Of a DNA stretch of 64,000 nt, positions 17,168 to 26,104 are shown one piece after another. Origin of the DNA: Tichowtungia aerotolerans (GTDB lineage Bacteria; Verrucomicrobiota; Kiritimatiellia; Kiritimatiellales; Tichowtungiaceae). How positions within the stretch are numbered: the first letter of the stretch is position 1; every line of letters starts with the position of its first letter. The stretch is from contig NZ_CP047593.1 in assembly GCF_009905215.1 (NCBI RefSeq), forward strand, positions 620,001-684,000. The letters are read 5' to 3'. Under the pieces are notes generated by a model. The model saw nothing but the letters and a program-made list of their open reading frames with translations. It had not been told where the DNA came from and did no database searches. Position numbers and translations under genes: made by a program.

Positions 17168-18504
17168 TTGCTCCATCCAACAGACTGCTCTTCTGGACAG
17201 CTGCGGCCATCGTACCCTTTGCCGCAGTTGCGGCCTTTACGCCGTCGGCCCAGATCATCGGCCCGGCCATCGCCGCGCTGCTGTGTTTCATTGCAGTCTG
17301 CGACGCCGCACTCAGTGCCCGCAGTCTTACCCAACTGGAAATCGACGCCCCGGAAATCATCCGGCTGTCCAAGAATGTGGAAAATACGGTTGAACTGGAG
17401 GTCTGCAGCCCGATCCGCACCTTTAAAGCCGTCCGGTTCGGACTGATGCTCCCGGAAACCATTCAGGCCGTCTCAACCGACCTCTACACGGAGATTCCTC
17501 AGCCCGATCGTCGCTACCGTCTGCGCTGGCAGATCAGGCCGCAGGAATGCGGGAAATATCAGCTCCCGCTCTGCGGTATGGAAACCGCCTCCCGACTGGG
17601 CCTGTGGAAAGTCCGGCGGCGCGTACCCATTCAGGCAGAATTAAGAGTCTATCCCAACCTGCGCCGGGAACTTCGCAGCACAGCCGCCCTCTTTTTAAAC
17701 CGTGGAGATTACGGAGGACACCTCTGGCGGCAGGTCAGCAAAGGCCGGGAATTTGAAAAACTGCGCGAGTATATTCCCGGAGACACCTACCGCGACATTC
17801 ACTGGAAAACCACAGCCAAACGTCAGCACCCGGTTACGAAAGTCTATCAGATTGAACGGACTCAGGAGGTATACGTCATCATCGATTCCTCACGACTGAG
17901 CGCACGACGCATCACTCTGCCCGACACGGATGAAACCGTCACCCTGCTGGAGCGTTATGTCACCTCAGCACTGATGCTGGCGATGGCTGCGGAATCGCAG
18001 GGCGATCTCTTCGGCCTCATCGAATTCGGCTCAAAGCCGCATCTGTTCCTGAAAGCCGCCCGAGGGAAAACCCATTTTGACACCTGCCGAAACGCTCTCT
18101 ACACACTGCTTCCGGAAGGATCCTCTCCGGACTTCAATGAGCTGATCTCTTTTATCCGAACCCGCCTGCGCAAACGCGCGCTGCTCGTTTTCCTGACCAG
18201 CCTTGATGACGCCGCCGAAGCCGAGCGCTTTAAAGAACATATTTCCCTGCTGAGCCGCCATCACCTGACGGTTGTCAATATGATGCGTCCGGAAGGAGCG
18301 GCACCTCTCTTCAGCGGAGATCCGACCCATTCACTGCCTGAGCTGTATGACCGGCTTGGCGGACACATTGCATGGCGCAGGCTCCACGAACTCGAAACAC
18401 ATCTGCAGACTTCCGGAGTGCAGTTCAACCTGCTCAGCAACGAACACCTCAGCGCCGACCTCGTCTCCCAATACATGAGCATCAAGCAGAGACAGCTGAT
18501 ATGA
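17164..18504 (+). CDS. DUF58 (vWA-like) membrane protein
   Basis: 446 residues from a TTG that overlaps the MoxR stop (TTGA). Two N-terminal helices (residues 8-50) anchor it in the membrane. A beta-rich region follows. The DUF58 motif GDTYRDIHWKTTAKRQHPVT lies at about residue 210. A vWA-like domain follows, with VYVIIDSSRLS at about 235-245 in place of a MIDAS DxSxS motif. DUF58 proteins are the usual partners of MoxR ATPases in operons of this type. Function in envelope integrity or stress tolerance is inferred from gene neighbourhood in other bacteria. Confidence 0.88.
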   Translation: MIAPSNRLLFWTAAAIVPFAAVAAFTPSAQIIGPAIAALLCFIAVCDAALSARSLTQLEIDAPEIIRLSKNVENTVELEVCSPIRTFKAVRFGLMLPETIQAVSTDLYTEIPQPDRRYRLRWQIRPQECGKYQLPLCGMETASRLGLWKVRRRVPIQAELRVYPNLRRELRSTAALFLNRGDYGGHLWRQVSKGREFEKLREYIPGDTYRDIHWKTTAKRQHPVTKVYQIERTQEVYVIIDSSRLSARRITLPDTDETVTLLERYVTSALMLAMAAESQGDLFGLIEFGSKPHLFLKAARGKTHFDTCRNALYTLLPEGSSPDFNELISFIRTRLRKRALLVFLTSLDDAAEAERFKEHISLLSRHHLTVVNMMRPEGAAPLFSGDPTHSLPELYDRLGGHIAWRRLHELETHLQTSGVQFNLLSNEHLSADLVSQYMSIKQRQLI

Positions 18505-19505
18505 TCATCAACCTCCAGAATTTCATTGAGCGCGAAAAGCCGGTCTGGGATGAACTCGACACCCTGCTTACCCGCATCAGCCGCGAACCGTTCGGAAGCT
18601 TTGAGCTCGAAGAACTCAAGCGCTTTCACTACCTCTCTGAACGAACCTCTGCCGATCTCGTGCAAATCCGGGACTTCGCCAATCAGAATGAACTCCAGGC
18701 CTATCTCGAATCTCTGGTATCCCGGTCTTTCAGCGAAATTCAGGAAAACCGGTCCAACAGCCTGCGGTTCAAACCACTGACCTGGTTTTTCAAAACCTTT
18801 CCGCAAACCTTCCGGCGGCATGCCCGCTGTTTCCACCTCGCAGTGGCCATTACCATCGGCGGCATGCTCTTCGGCGGAAGCGCCGTTGTATTCGACCCCT
18901 CCGCCAAAAGCGCTTTGATTCCGTTCCCCCACCTGGCACAGAGTCCTAGCCAGCGCGTTGCCGAAGAAGAAGCCAAACAAACCATCTCCATGGACGGCAA
19001 AGGCTCTTTTTCCGCATACCTGATGACCCATAATACCCGGGTCTCCATTTTTATTCTCGCCCTCGGCATCGGCTGGGGTATCGGGTCCATCGCACTGCTG
19101 TTCTATAACGGCGTCATCCTCGGCGCGGTCATTGCAGACTATGTTGTTGCCGGGCAAAGCGTTTTCCTTGCCGGCTGGCTGCTGCCGCACGGCAGCATCG
19201 AAATTCCGGCGATCCTGATCGCCGGTCAGGGCGGACTTCTGCTCGCCCGAGCCATGATCGGCTGGGGAAATCAGCTGCCGATCCGGCAGCGGCTTCAAAG
19301 CATTCTGCCGAACCTTGTCTCCTTGATCGGCGGCACAGCCTGCCTGCTGGTCTGGGCCGGAATTGTTGAATCCTTCCTTTCTCAGGACCATGAACCGGCA
19401 CTGCCCTATGCCGTAAAAATCGCAGTCGGACTGATTGAGCTCGTTCTGCTCGCAGTCTTCCTGAAATTCAGTGGACGCAAAAAGGAGGTCCATCATCAGC
19501 TCTGA
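18501..19505 (+). CDS. SpoIIM-like (stage II sporulation protein M family) membrane protein
   Basis: 334 residues from an ATG in an ATGA overlap with DUF58. Residues 1-90 are soluble and helical (INLQNFIEREKPVWDELDTL, the family's typical start). Five to six transmembrane helices follow from about residue 110, with the SpoIIM hallmark FYNGVILGAVIADYV and an LPHGSIEIPAILIAGQGGLLLA motif. In non-sporulating bacteria such proteins sit with RDD, DUF58 and MoxR genes; the activity is unknown, but SpoIIM itself helps target peptidoglycan-degrading enzymes. The organism shows no other sign here of sporulation. Confidence 0.88.
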   Translation: MIINLQNFIEREKPVWDELDTLLTRISREPFGSFELEELKRFHYLSERTSADLVQIRDFANQNELQAYLESLVSRSFSEIQENRSNSLRFKPLTWFFKTFPQTFRRHARCFHLAVAITIGGMLFGGSAVVFDPSAKSALIPFPHLAQSPSQRVAEEEAKQTISMDGKGSFSAYLMTHNTRVSIFILALGIGWGIGSIALLFYNGVILGAVIADYVVAGQSVFLAGWLLPHGSIEIPAILIAGQGGLLLARAMIGWGNQLPIRQRLQSILPNLVSLIGGTACLLVWAGIVESFLSQDHEPALPYAVKIAVGLIELVLLAVFLKFSGRKKEVHHQL

Positions 19506-19506
19506 C

Positions 19507-20268
19507 ATGCACAGCATAAATATTCGCACACCGGAAGGAGTGATTTTCTCTCTCAATCTCGCCGGACCGGTTGTGCGCATGCTGGCCCTGCTGGTCGATA
19601 TGGCAGCCATCATCACAGTCACTTCTGTCATCCGAAGTGTACTGGGTCTGGCGTTCATCATTAACCCCGATTTCGGTACCGCACTCTTTCTGATCCTCTA
19701 CTTTGCAGTCACCGTCGGCTATGGAATCTTCTTCGAATGGCTCTGGAACGGACAAACCCTCGGCAAACGCCTGCTTCGTCTGCGGGTTGCCGACGAAAAC
19801 GGCCACCGGCTTCTGTTCAGTCAGATCGCCGTACGAAACCTTCTGCGCTTTGTCGACTCCCTGCCGGTTTTCTATCTTGTCGGCGGCATTGCCACCCTGC
19901 TGAACCGGCGCGCCCAGCGGCTGGGAGACCTCGCTGCCGGAACCGTCGTCGTGCGGCAGCCGCGCGTCGGCATGCCGGACGTCGAACAGATCGGGGAGAC
20001 CAAATACAATTCGTTCAGCGACTATCCGTTTCTGGAAGCCCGGCTTCGTTCTCTGGTTTCACCCAAAGAAGCTTCACTGGCGCTCTCCGCACTTTTGCGA
20101 CGCAATGAACTGGACGATAATTCGCGGCTTACCGTGTTTCAGGAACTGGCCGGCCGCTTCAAACAGATCGTCATATTTCCGCCTGAAATCACTGACGATA
20201 TCTCCGACGAGCAGTTCGTTCGAAATGCCGTCTGCAGCCTCTATCGTCTGAACACTCAACAATCCTGA
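19507..20268 (+). CDS. RDD-family membrane protein
   Basis: From the ATG at 19507 the product has 253 residues. RDD features are residues 1-130: GPVVRMLALLVDMAAI, FFEWLWNGQTLGKRLLRLRV and NLLRFVDSLP. A cytoplasmic tail of about 110 residues follows. RDD proteins may be Na+/H+ or osmoprotectant-type transporters; several are of unknown role. The start is uncertain. The strong AAAGGAGG at 19481-19488 is 18 bp from this ATG, and no ATG, GTG or TTG lies at normal spacing; a GTG at 19471 precedes it. It closes the ten-gene cluster and is the second RDD protein in it. Confidence 0.8.
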   Translation: MHSINIRTPEGVIFSLNLAGPVVRMLALLVDMAAIITVTSVIRSVLGLAFIINPDFGTALFLILYFAVTVGYGIFFEWLWNGQTLGKRLLRLRVADENGHRLLFSQIAVRNLLRFVDSLPVFYLVGGIATLLNRRAQRLGDLAAGTVVVRQPRVGMPDVEQIGETKYNSFSDYPFLEARLRSLVSPKEASLALSALLRRNELDDNSRLTVFQELAGRFKQIVIFPPEITDDISDEQFVRNAVCSLYRLNTQQS

Positions 20269-20273
20269 CTGGA

Positions 20274-20957
20274 TTAAAAATTGGTTTCAATCATCGGACG
20301 ATAAACCAGTTCATGCACAACCACGTCTTCAGGTGCATTGATGCACTGAACGATCATCTGTGCGGCAGATTCCGGCTTCAAATAGTCGGGACGGTTTTCC
20401 GGACGGAAATCCGTATCCGTGCCGCCGGGATAAACACCGGTCACTTTCACATTCACCTGCTGCGCTTCCTTAATCAGGCACAACGTAAATCCATGCATGG
20501 CATATTTGAGCGAACAGTAGGTGGAATAGTTCGGCGCACTGGTCCGTGCAATGGTGCTGACCACATTCAAAATGTGCCCGGTTTTTCGAGCGCCCATATC
20601 CTTGAGTGCCTCTCGGCAGAGCAGATACGGAGCGCGCAGATTGACCGCATACGACACATCCAGGTCTTCCACCGGCACATCCACGACCGGAGTCTTGCCG
20701 GGATTCAGCCCCGCGTTGTTAATCAGCACGTCCACCTGCCCCAATGCAGCGCGCGCGGTTTCATACATTGAAAGGACCGAAGAGGAATCAGACAGATCGC
20801 AAGTTTCACCCAGACAGCCGGTGTCCTTTTTTAATTGATCGAGCAAGTGCCGGTCGCGGCCGGTTGCAAACACCGAAAAGCCCTGTTCGCGAAGCTGCTT
20901 CACAGCCTCGCGCCCGATCCCGCGCGTCGCCCCGCTCACTAAAACCGTACGACCCAT
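20274..20957 (-). CDS. Short-chain dehydrogenase/reductase
   Basis: 227 residues with the classical SDR pattern: GATRGIG at 9-15 for nucleotide binding, NNAG in VLINNAGLNPG, a catalytic serine in NVVSTIA and the YxxxK pair in STYCSLKYAMHGF. The family reduces or oxidises hydroxyl/keto groups with NAD(P). The start codon overlaps the stop of the phosphohexomutase gene by one base (TGATG), so the two are translated from one mRNA with the mutase first. The substrate cannot be inferred; a sugar or polyol is plausible from the pairing. Confidence 0.88.
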   Translation of the reverse strand: MGRTVLVSGATRGIGREAVKQLREQGFSVFATGRDRHLLDQLKKDTGCLGETCDLSDSSSVLSMYETARAALGQVDVLINNAGLNPGKTPVVDVPVEDLDVSYAVNLRAPYLLCREALKDMGARKTGHILNVVSTIARTSAPNYSTYCSLKYAMHGFTLCLIKEAQQVNVKVTGVYPGGTDTDFRPENRPDYLKPESAAQMIVQCINAPEDVVVHELVYRPMIETNF

Positions 20958-22474
20958 CAGACCATCTCCGGAACATCGAGTGAATCAAACTGCGAAAGGA
21001 ACGCCTGCATACGTGCAGCAATCTTCGCAACGCCGCCGGCTTCTTCGCTCTCAATATTGAGCGGCAGAACCGGATCGTGCAGCGATTTGCGCAGCAGCGC
21101 CCATCCGTTGCCGGCGGAGGCATCGACGGTCACATGTACTCCTTCAAAATTATTCGGCGTGGCGTTCCAGCCCGGCTCATCCGCCACAAACTGCTCAAAT
21201 GCTTTCAGCACATCGTCGCCATACGGGCCGAAATCTTCGGTGGTAATCTTGGCACGGTACTCCTTGGCTTCGGCCGGTTCCGGCAGACCGTCAACCAGCG
21301 TATCCACCCCGCCCTTGCCTTCGCCGTGCAACTGCGCGGTTTTGATCAGAATTTTTGCAATCTGATAAGCGCCGTCGTCGAGGAAGTAGTTTTCCTTCAG
21401 CGCGCCGTGGCCGGAGGTTTCCATCGCCAGCCAGGACTCCCTGTCCTCGCCGTTGAGGCGAATGGATTCGTTGATCACGTTTTTATAGCCGCGTTTGAAA
21501 CGGTGATGAACACCGCCGAGTTTTTCTTCGATCCAGTATTTGAGACCGGTTGAGGTCACCGAGTCGGTCACAATGACGGTTCCCGGATGCTCTTCGAGCA
21601 CGATGGTGGACATCAGCGCGATAAAGCGGTTGCGGTTGATCGGCTTGCCGTTTTTATCAACCGCGCCGGCGCGATCGACATCCGTGTCAAAAATAATGCC
21701 GAGATCCGCCTTGTTGTTTTCGACGGCGGAAATGATGGCGTCCATCGCCTCCGGCTCTTCCGGATTCGGAATGTGGTTCGGGAAACTTCCGTCCGGATCG
21801 AGGAACTGGCTTCCGGTGGTATCCGCGCCAAGCGGCTTGAGTACTTTATCGACGAAATATCCGCCCGCTCCGTTGCCGGCATCGACCACGATTTTCAACC
21901 CGGCCAGCGGCGTGTCGCCCTGCCCCGCACCTTTCCGAATATTGGAAACGAGAGATGCAGCGTAGTCGTCCATCAGCTCGATTTTCCGAACTTTGGAAAG
22001 TTCGACCTCATCGAATGTTCCGGTTTCGGTCGCGGTGGTCAGAATCGCTTTGATATCCGCTTTTTCGAGACCGCCGTCGCGGGTGAAAAATTTGAGCCCG
22101 TTGCGGTTGAACGGCAGGTGGCTGGCGGTCAGCATAATGGAGCCGTCGTAGGCGTGATTGTCAAACACGGTTGCCATAAACATCGCCGGAGTGGAAGAAA
22201 GGCCGCTGTCGGCGATTTCGGAGCAGCCTGCTTTTTCCACCCCCTGAAAAACCGCGGTTTTGACCATCTCAGCGGAAAGACGAGAATCGTGACCGACTGC
22301 GATTTTGAGCTCCGAAACCGGCTTGCCCTTTTTCTCCGCGAGCCACTGAGCAAAGGCGTATCCGATCGGGCGGACAATTTCCGGCGTCAGATTGACAGCC
22401 TCGCCTTCGACTCCCTCAAGCGCTACGCCGCGCACATCACTTCCGTTCTGCAGTTTAAACCATGTTTGATCCAT
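20957..22474 (-). CDS. Phosphomannomutase/phosphoglucomutase
   Basis: 505 residues of the alpha-D-phosphohexomutase superfamily, which moves a phosphate between C1 and C6 of a hexose. The phosphoserine loop TASHLPFNRNG puts the reactive serine at 118 (TASHNP in most members; here asparagine is replaced by leucine). The Mg2+ loop reads DTDVDRAG where DGDGDR is usual. The sugar loop ETSGHG follows. The active-site architecture is therefore conserved with the same substitutions seen in plant-type and large bacterial mutases. It probably feeds nucleotide-sugar synthesis. The ATG at 22474 follows TTTTTTCTCC read in reverse (GGAG). Confidence 0.85.
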   Translation of the reverse strand: MDQTWFKLQNGSDVRGVALEGVEGEAVNLTPEIVRPIGYAFAQWLAEKKGKPVSELKIAVGHDSRLSAEMVKTAVFQGVEKAGCSEIADSGLSSTPAMFMATVFDNHAYDGSIMLTASHLPFNRNGLKFFTRDGGLEKADIKAILTTATETGTFDEVELSKVRKIELMDDYAASLVSNIRKGAGQGDTPLAGLKIVVDAGNGAGGYFVDKVLKPLGADTTGSQFLDPDGSFPNHIPNPEEPEAMDAIISAVENNKADLGIIFDTDVDRAGAVDKNGKPINRNRFIALMSTIVLEEHPGTVIVTDSVTSTGLKYWIEEKLGGVHHRFKRGYKNVINESIRLNGEDRESWLAMETSGHGALKENYFLDDGAYQIAKILIKTAQLHGEGKGGVDTLVDGLPEPAEAKEYRAKITTEDFGPYGDDVLKAFEQFVADEPGWNATPNNFEGVHVTVDASAGNGWALLRKSLHDPVLPLNIESEEAGGVAKIAARMQAFLSQFDSLDVPEMV

Positions 22475-22655
22475 TTTTTTCTCCAGTTAAAAGATAGTGC
22501 AGACGAATAAACACCAAATCTGACGAATTTCCAAGCACACGAACCCAATCTCTATTCGCGCAGAAAAAAAATACCGCCAAAGATTAAGATCCGTCTATCC
22601 GGATTTTAGGATATACCGATTGCCAAAGCCGAGCAAAGCTGTTAGCTTTCCCCGC
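22475..22655. other. Intergenic gap between the mutase and metH
   Basis: 181 bp with divergent genes on either side. It holds a small hairpin at about 22591-22606 (ATCCG-6-CGGAT). The arms are only five pairs, too weak to call a terminator or riboswitch. I searched by eye for SAM or cobalamin riboswitch hallmarks and saw none. Confidence 0.4.
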
Positions 22656-25600
22656 ATGAAACTCAAAGAACGAATCCAATCCAGACCGCTGCTACTCGAT
22701 GGCGCCCAGGGAACCTTTCTCCAAAACTGCGATATCACCCCGGAACAGTGGGGCGATGTCGAAGGCTGCAACGAATGGCTCAACCTCTCAGCCCCCGACG
22801 TCATTCGCGGACTGCACCGCGCCTATTTTGAAGCCGGCTCCGACGCTGTGGAAACCAACACCTTCGGCGCATCACCAATCACGCTCGGCGAATACAACCT
22901 CTCCGACCGCGCTTATGAAATCAACAAAGCCGCCGCCGCTCTCGCCCGCGAGGTGGCCGACGAATTCTCGACCGATGAGCAGCCGCGCTACATCATCGGC
23001 TCCATTGGTCCCGGCACCAAACTGCCGTCTTTGGGACACATTACTTTCGACGAACTGCTGGCCGCATATAAAATCCAGATTCAGGGACTGGTCGACGGTG
23101 GGGTCGACGGACTGATCATCGAAACCTGCCAGGATCCGCTGCAGATCAAGGCAGCGCTGTCGGCGGCGGACGATATCCTCGGGCCGGACAGCGATATCGT
23201 GCGCTACGTTTCCGTCACCATTGAAACCACCGGCACGCTGCTGGTCGGAACCAGCCCGGCGGCAGCCGCTGCCATTCTTGCCCCCTACCCGATTGACGTC
23301 CTCGGCCTCAACTGCGCCACGGGGCCGGACGCCATGAAACACCATCTTGACACCTTTAACGAACTGTGGCCCGCACAGCTCGCCTGTATGCCCAACGCCG
23401 GAATGCCCGAAGCACGGGCAGACGGCTCCGTTCACTATCCGCTCCAGCCCGAAGAGTTCGCGGAAAAAGTCGGCGCTCTCGCACGGGAACACGGTCTCTC
23501 CATCGTCGGCGGCTGCTGCGGCACCACGCCCAGACACATTGCCGAATTGAGAAAGCAATTTTCCAACGATTGGAACAATGAAGGGGTGGAGGCTCAGCCT
23601 CCTTCCAACGGTTGGAAAATCCGCGAACCGGCCCCAGCCCCGCAACAGGCAGCCAGTCTCTTTTCCGCTGTGGAGCTGACACAGGAGCCCGCGCCGCTCT
23701 ATATCGGCGAACGCGCCAATGCCACCGGCTCTCGAAAATTCCGCGACACCCTGCTCTCCAATGACTATGAAAACGCCTTCCACATACTGACCGAACAGGA
23801 AGAAACCGGTGCGCACGTACTCGACCTCAGCTGCGGCTATGCCGGACGCGATGAACGCAAAGACATCGAGGTGCTCGTTCCGCGTATGGCGCGTGAATGC
23901 ACTGCACCGATGATGATCGATTCCACCTCCGCCGACGTCATTGAAGACGCACTGAAATGCTACGGCGGCCGGGCCATGATCAACTCCATCAACTTTGAAG
24001 ACGGCGGAGAGCGCGCCGAGCGCGTCGTTCCGCTGGCGAAACGATTCGGGGCATCACTGGTCGGCCTGACCATCGATGAAAAGGGAATGGCGATGAATGC
24101 GGATGAAAAGTTCGCGATCGCCAAACAACTGGTCGAGTTCTGCGTTGAGCGAGGACTTCGCGCCGAGGATCTGCTGATCGACCCGCTGACGTTTACGATC
24201 TGCAGCGGTGACGATACGCTGCGCGATGCCGCGTTCCAAACCCTGGAAGCCATCCGCCGGATCAAAGCCGAGCTGCCGGGCGTACGTACCATGCTGGGAT
24301 TGTCCAACATTTCGTTCGGCCTCAAGCCGGCGCTGCGCAAAGTGCTGAATGCGGTCTTTCTGCATCAGGCGGTCGAAGCCGGCATGGACGCATGCATTAT
24401 CAACGTCGCCGCCATCGTACCGCTCAACGAAATTCCGGACGAGCTGCGCAAAGGTGCCGAGGCGCTGCTGGCGAACGATACCTCCAACGGCGACCCGCTC
24501 GAAAACTACATCAACCTGTTTGAAAATGTGGTTGAGGAATCGGAGACTTCCATTGAAGAGCGCCCGGCGGACGAAGTACTGCGCGACGCCATTATTCGCG
24601 GGAAAATTCCGTGGCTTGAACCGGCAGTCCCCGATCTGCTCAAGGAACAGGCTGCTGAAGATATTCTGAACAACATCATGCTCCCGGCCATGAAAGAGGT
24701 CGGCCGCCTCTTTAATGACGGGATCATGCAGCTGCCGTTCGTACTGAAAAGCGCGGAAGTTATGAAACGGGCGGTGGATATGATCAAACCGTTCATGACA
24801 ACTACCGAAGCAGACGAAACCGTACCGCTGGTCGTTCTGGCGACCGTGGCCGGTGATGTGCACGACATCGGCAAAAACCTGGTTGGGATCATTCTCTCCA
24901 ACAATGGTTTTGATACGGTCGACATCGGCATCAAAGTGCCGATCGAGCAAATGATGCAGGCGGTCAAAGACCATAACGCCGCCGCACTCGGCATGAGCGG
25001 GCTGCTGGTGAAATCCACCGCCGTGATGGCTGAAAACATGAAGGTTCTCGAACAGGCCGGGTTCAAAACCCCGGTCCTGCTCGGCGGAGCCGCGCTGTCC
25101 GAAAAATTTGTTCACGAAGCCTGCCGTCCACACTATTCCGGAGAGGTACTCTACTGCAAAGATGCTTTTGCCGGACTGGCCGCCCTGCAGACATTCAAGG
25201 ACACCGGCCGCCTGCCGGAATATGTTGAGCCGACCCGTGATGGACTCGGCTGTGAAGTTCCAGACTCTGGACACGAAGAGGAAGAACAGTCCGAACCGAT
25301 CGCTCAGGATGTGCCGGTTCCCGATGTAGAACTCGACACGTGGATCACAACAGATATCGACCTCGATGAAATCTGGAAGTATCTCGACCTCGATGGTCTG
25401 ATCAAAGGGGCATGGGGCTATAAAAAAGGCGGATTGTCCGACGAGGAATATCAGAAACTTCTCGATGAAGAGGTGTATCCAAACCTTGAAAAAATGCAGG
25501 AGCTGGCCCGCGAGATCTTCGAACCGAAAACCGTTCACGGCTTTTTCAAATGCCGCTCAGAAGGCGATCATTTCTACCTGACCAACCCGCAAACCGGCGA

Positions 25601-26081
25601 AGAGATCCCGACGACCTTTCCGCGCCAGAACAAAGCGCCTCATCACTGTCTGGCCGACTTTTTCCGTCCGGATGGAGACGTCTGCGCACTGACAGCCGTC
25701 ACAATCGGACACAAGGTGATGGAAAAAGAACAGGAACTGCGGGATGCCGATTGTTATCAGGACTACCTGCTTTTCCACGGGCTGGCCATCATGACCGCCG
25801 AAGCCCTCAACGAATATATGCACAAACAGGTGCGCCTTCAGTGGGGATCGGATGAAGGTGATCTGCCGCTAAGAGAAATCTGGAAACAAAAGCTCGACCA
25901 AAGCCGTTTCGGGTTCGGCTATGCCGCCTGCCCTGATCTCGAGATGAATAAAGTCGTCTGTGATCTGCTCGACACCGAGCGCATCAATCTGCGAACGACC
26001 GAGCTGTTTATGTGCGACCCGGAGGTTTCCACCCTTGCTCTGGTGACCCACCATCCGCAGTCGTATTATTTTAATTTGTAG
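22656..26081 (+). CDS. metH: Cobalamin-dependent methionine synthase
   Basis: 1141 residues from the ATG at 22656, about the family length. It transfers a methyl group from methyltetrahydrofolate to homocysteine through B12. Domains in order: homocysteine-binding (1-300, zinc ligands in GLNCATG and GGCCGTTPRH), pterin-binding (from about 350, IGERANATGSRKF and PMMIDSTSADV), B12-binding cap and Rossmann domain with DVHDIGKN carrying the histidine that ligates cobalt, and the C-terminal AdoMet activation domain with SRFGFGYAACP. All expected motifs are intact. The linker at residues 303-321 is written by two palindromic repeats (23561-23617) that are in frame and add an SNDW...SNGWK-type segment. 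It stands alone between divergent and convergent neighbours. Confidence 0.95.
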   Translation: MKLKERIQSRPLLLDGAQGTFLQNCDITPEQWGDVEGCNEWLNLSAPDVIRGLHRAYFEAGSDAVETNTFGASPITLGEYNLSDRAYEINKAAAALAREVADEFSTDEQPRYIIGSIGPGTKLPSLGHITFDELLAAYKIQIQGLVDGGVDGLIIETCQDPLQIKAALSAADDILGPDSDIVRYVSVTIETTGTLLVGTSPAAAAAILAPYPIDVLGLNCATGPDAMKHHLDTFNELWPAQLACMPNAGMPEARADGSVHYPLQPEEFAEKVGALAREHGLSIVGGCCGTTPRHIAELRKQFSNDWNNEGVEAQPPSNGWKIREPAPAPQQAASLFSAVELTQEPAPLYIGERANATGSRKFRDTLLSNDYENAFHILTEQEETGAHVLDLSCGYAGRDERKDIEVLVPRMARECTAPMMIDSTSADVIEDALKCYGGRAMINSINFEDGGERAERVVPLAKRFGASLVGLTIDEKGMAMNADEKFAIAKQLVEFCVERGLRAEDLLIDPLTFTICSGDDTLRDAAFQTLEAIRRIKAELPGVRTMLGLSNISFGLKPALRKVLNAVFLHQAVEAGMDACIINVAAIVPLNEIPDELRKGAEALLANDTSNGDPLENYINLFENVVEESETSIEERPADEVLRDAIIRGKIPWLEPAVPDLLKEQAAEDILNNIMLPAMKEVGRLFNDGIMQLPFVLKSAEVMKRAVDMIKPFMTTTEADETVPLVVLATVAGDVHDIGKNLVGIILSNNGFDTVDIGIKVPIEQMMQAVKDHNAAALGMSGLLVKSTAVMAENMKVLEQAGFKTPVLLGGAALSEKFVHEACRPHYSGEVLYCKDAFAGLAALQTFKDTGRLPEYVEPTRDGLGCEVPDSGHEEEEQSEPIAQDVPVPDVELDTWITTDIDLDEIWKYLDLDGLIKGAWGYKKGGLSDEEYQKLLDEEVYPNLEKMQELAREIFEPKTVHGFFKCRSEGDHFYLTNPQTGEEIPTTFPRQNKAPHHCLADFFRPDGDVCALTAVTIGHKVMEKEQELRDADCYQDYLLFHGLAIMTAEALNEYMHKQVRLQWGSDEGDLPLREIWKQKLDQSRFGFGYAACPDLEMNKVVCDLLDTERINLRTTELFMCDPEVSTLALVTHHPQSYYFNL
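23561..23617. repeat. Paired TTCCAA palindromes with central GGAGGCTCAGCCTCC, inside metH
   Basis: TTCCAACGATTGGAA at 23561-23575 and TTCCAACGGTTGGAA at 23603-23617, starts 42 bp apart. Between them lies GGAGGCTCAGCCTCC, itself a perfect 7-bp-arm palindrome around one base. The 57-bp segment is 19 codons and keeps the metH frame, falling in the inter-domain linker. Confidence 0.85.
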
Positions 26082-26104
26082 AACCAGCCGGGTTTATCCC
26101 CGGA
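26082..26104 (+). terminator. Weak hairpin at the metH/trpF convergence
   Basis: CCGGG at 26089 pairs with CCCGG shortly after, but no T-run follows directly. It overlaps the end of trpF. It may help stop both transcripts; the call is tentative. Confidence 0.3.

Noticed and set aside
22530-22655. Riboswitch before metH
   Set aside because: No SAM, cobalamin or SAH riboswitch signature; only a five-pair hairpin.
24054-25538. 494-codon minus-strand frame opposite metH
   Set aside because: Antisense shadow; no family character.
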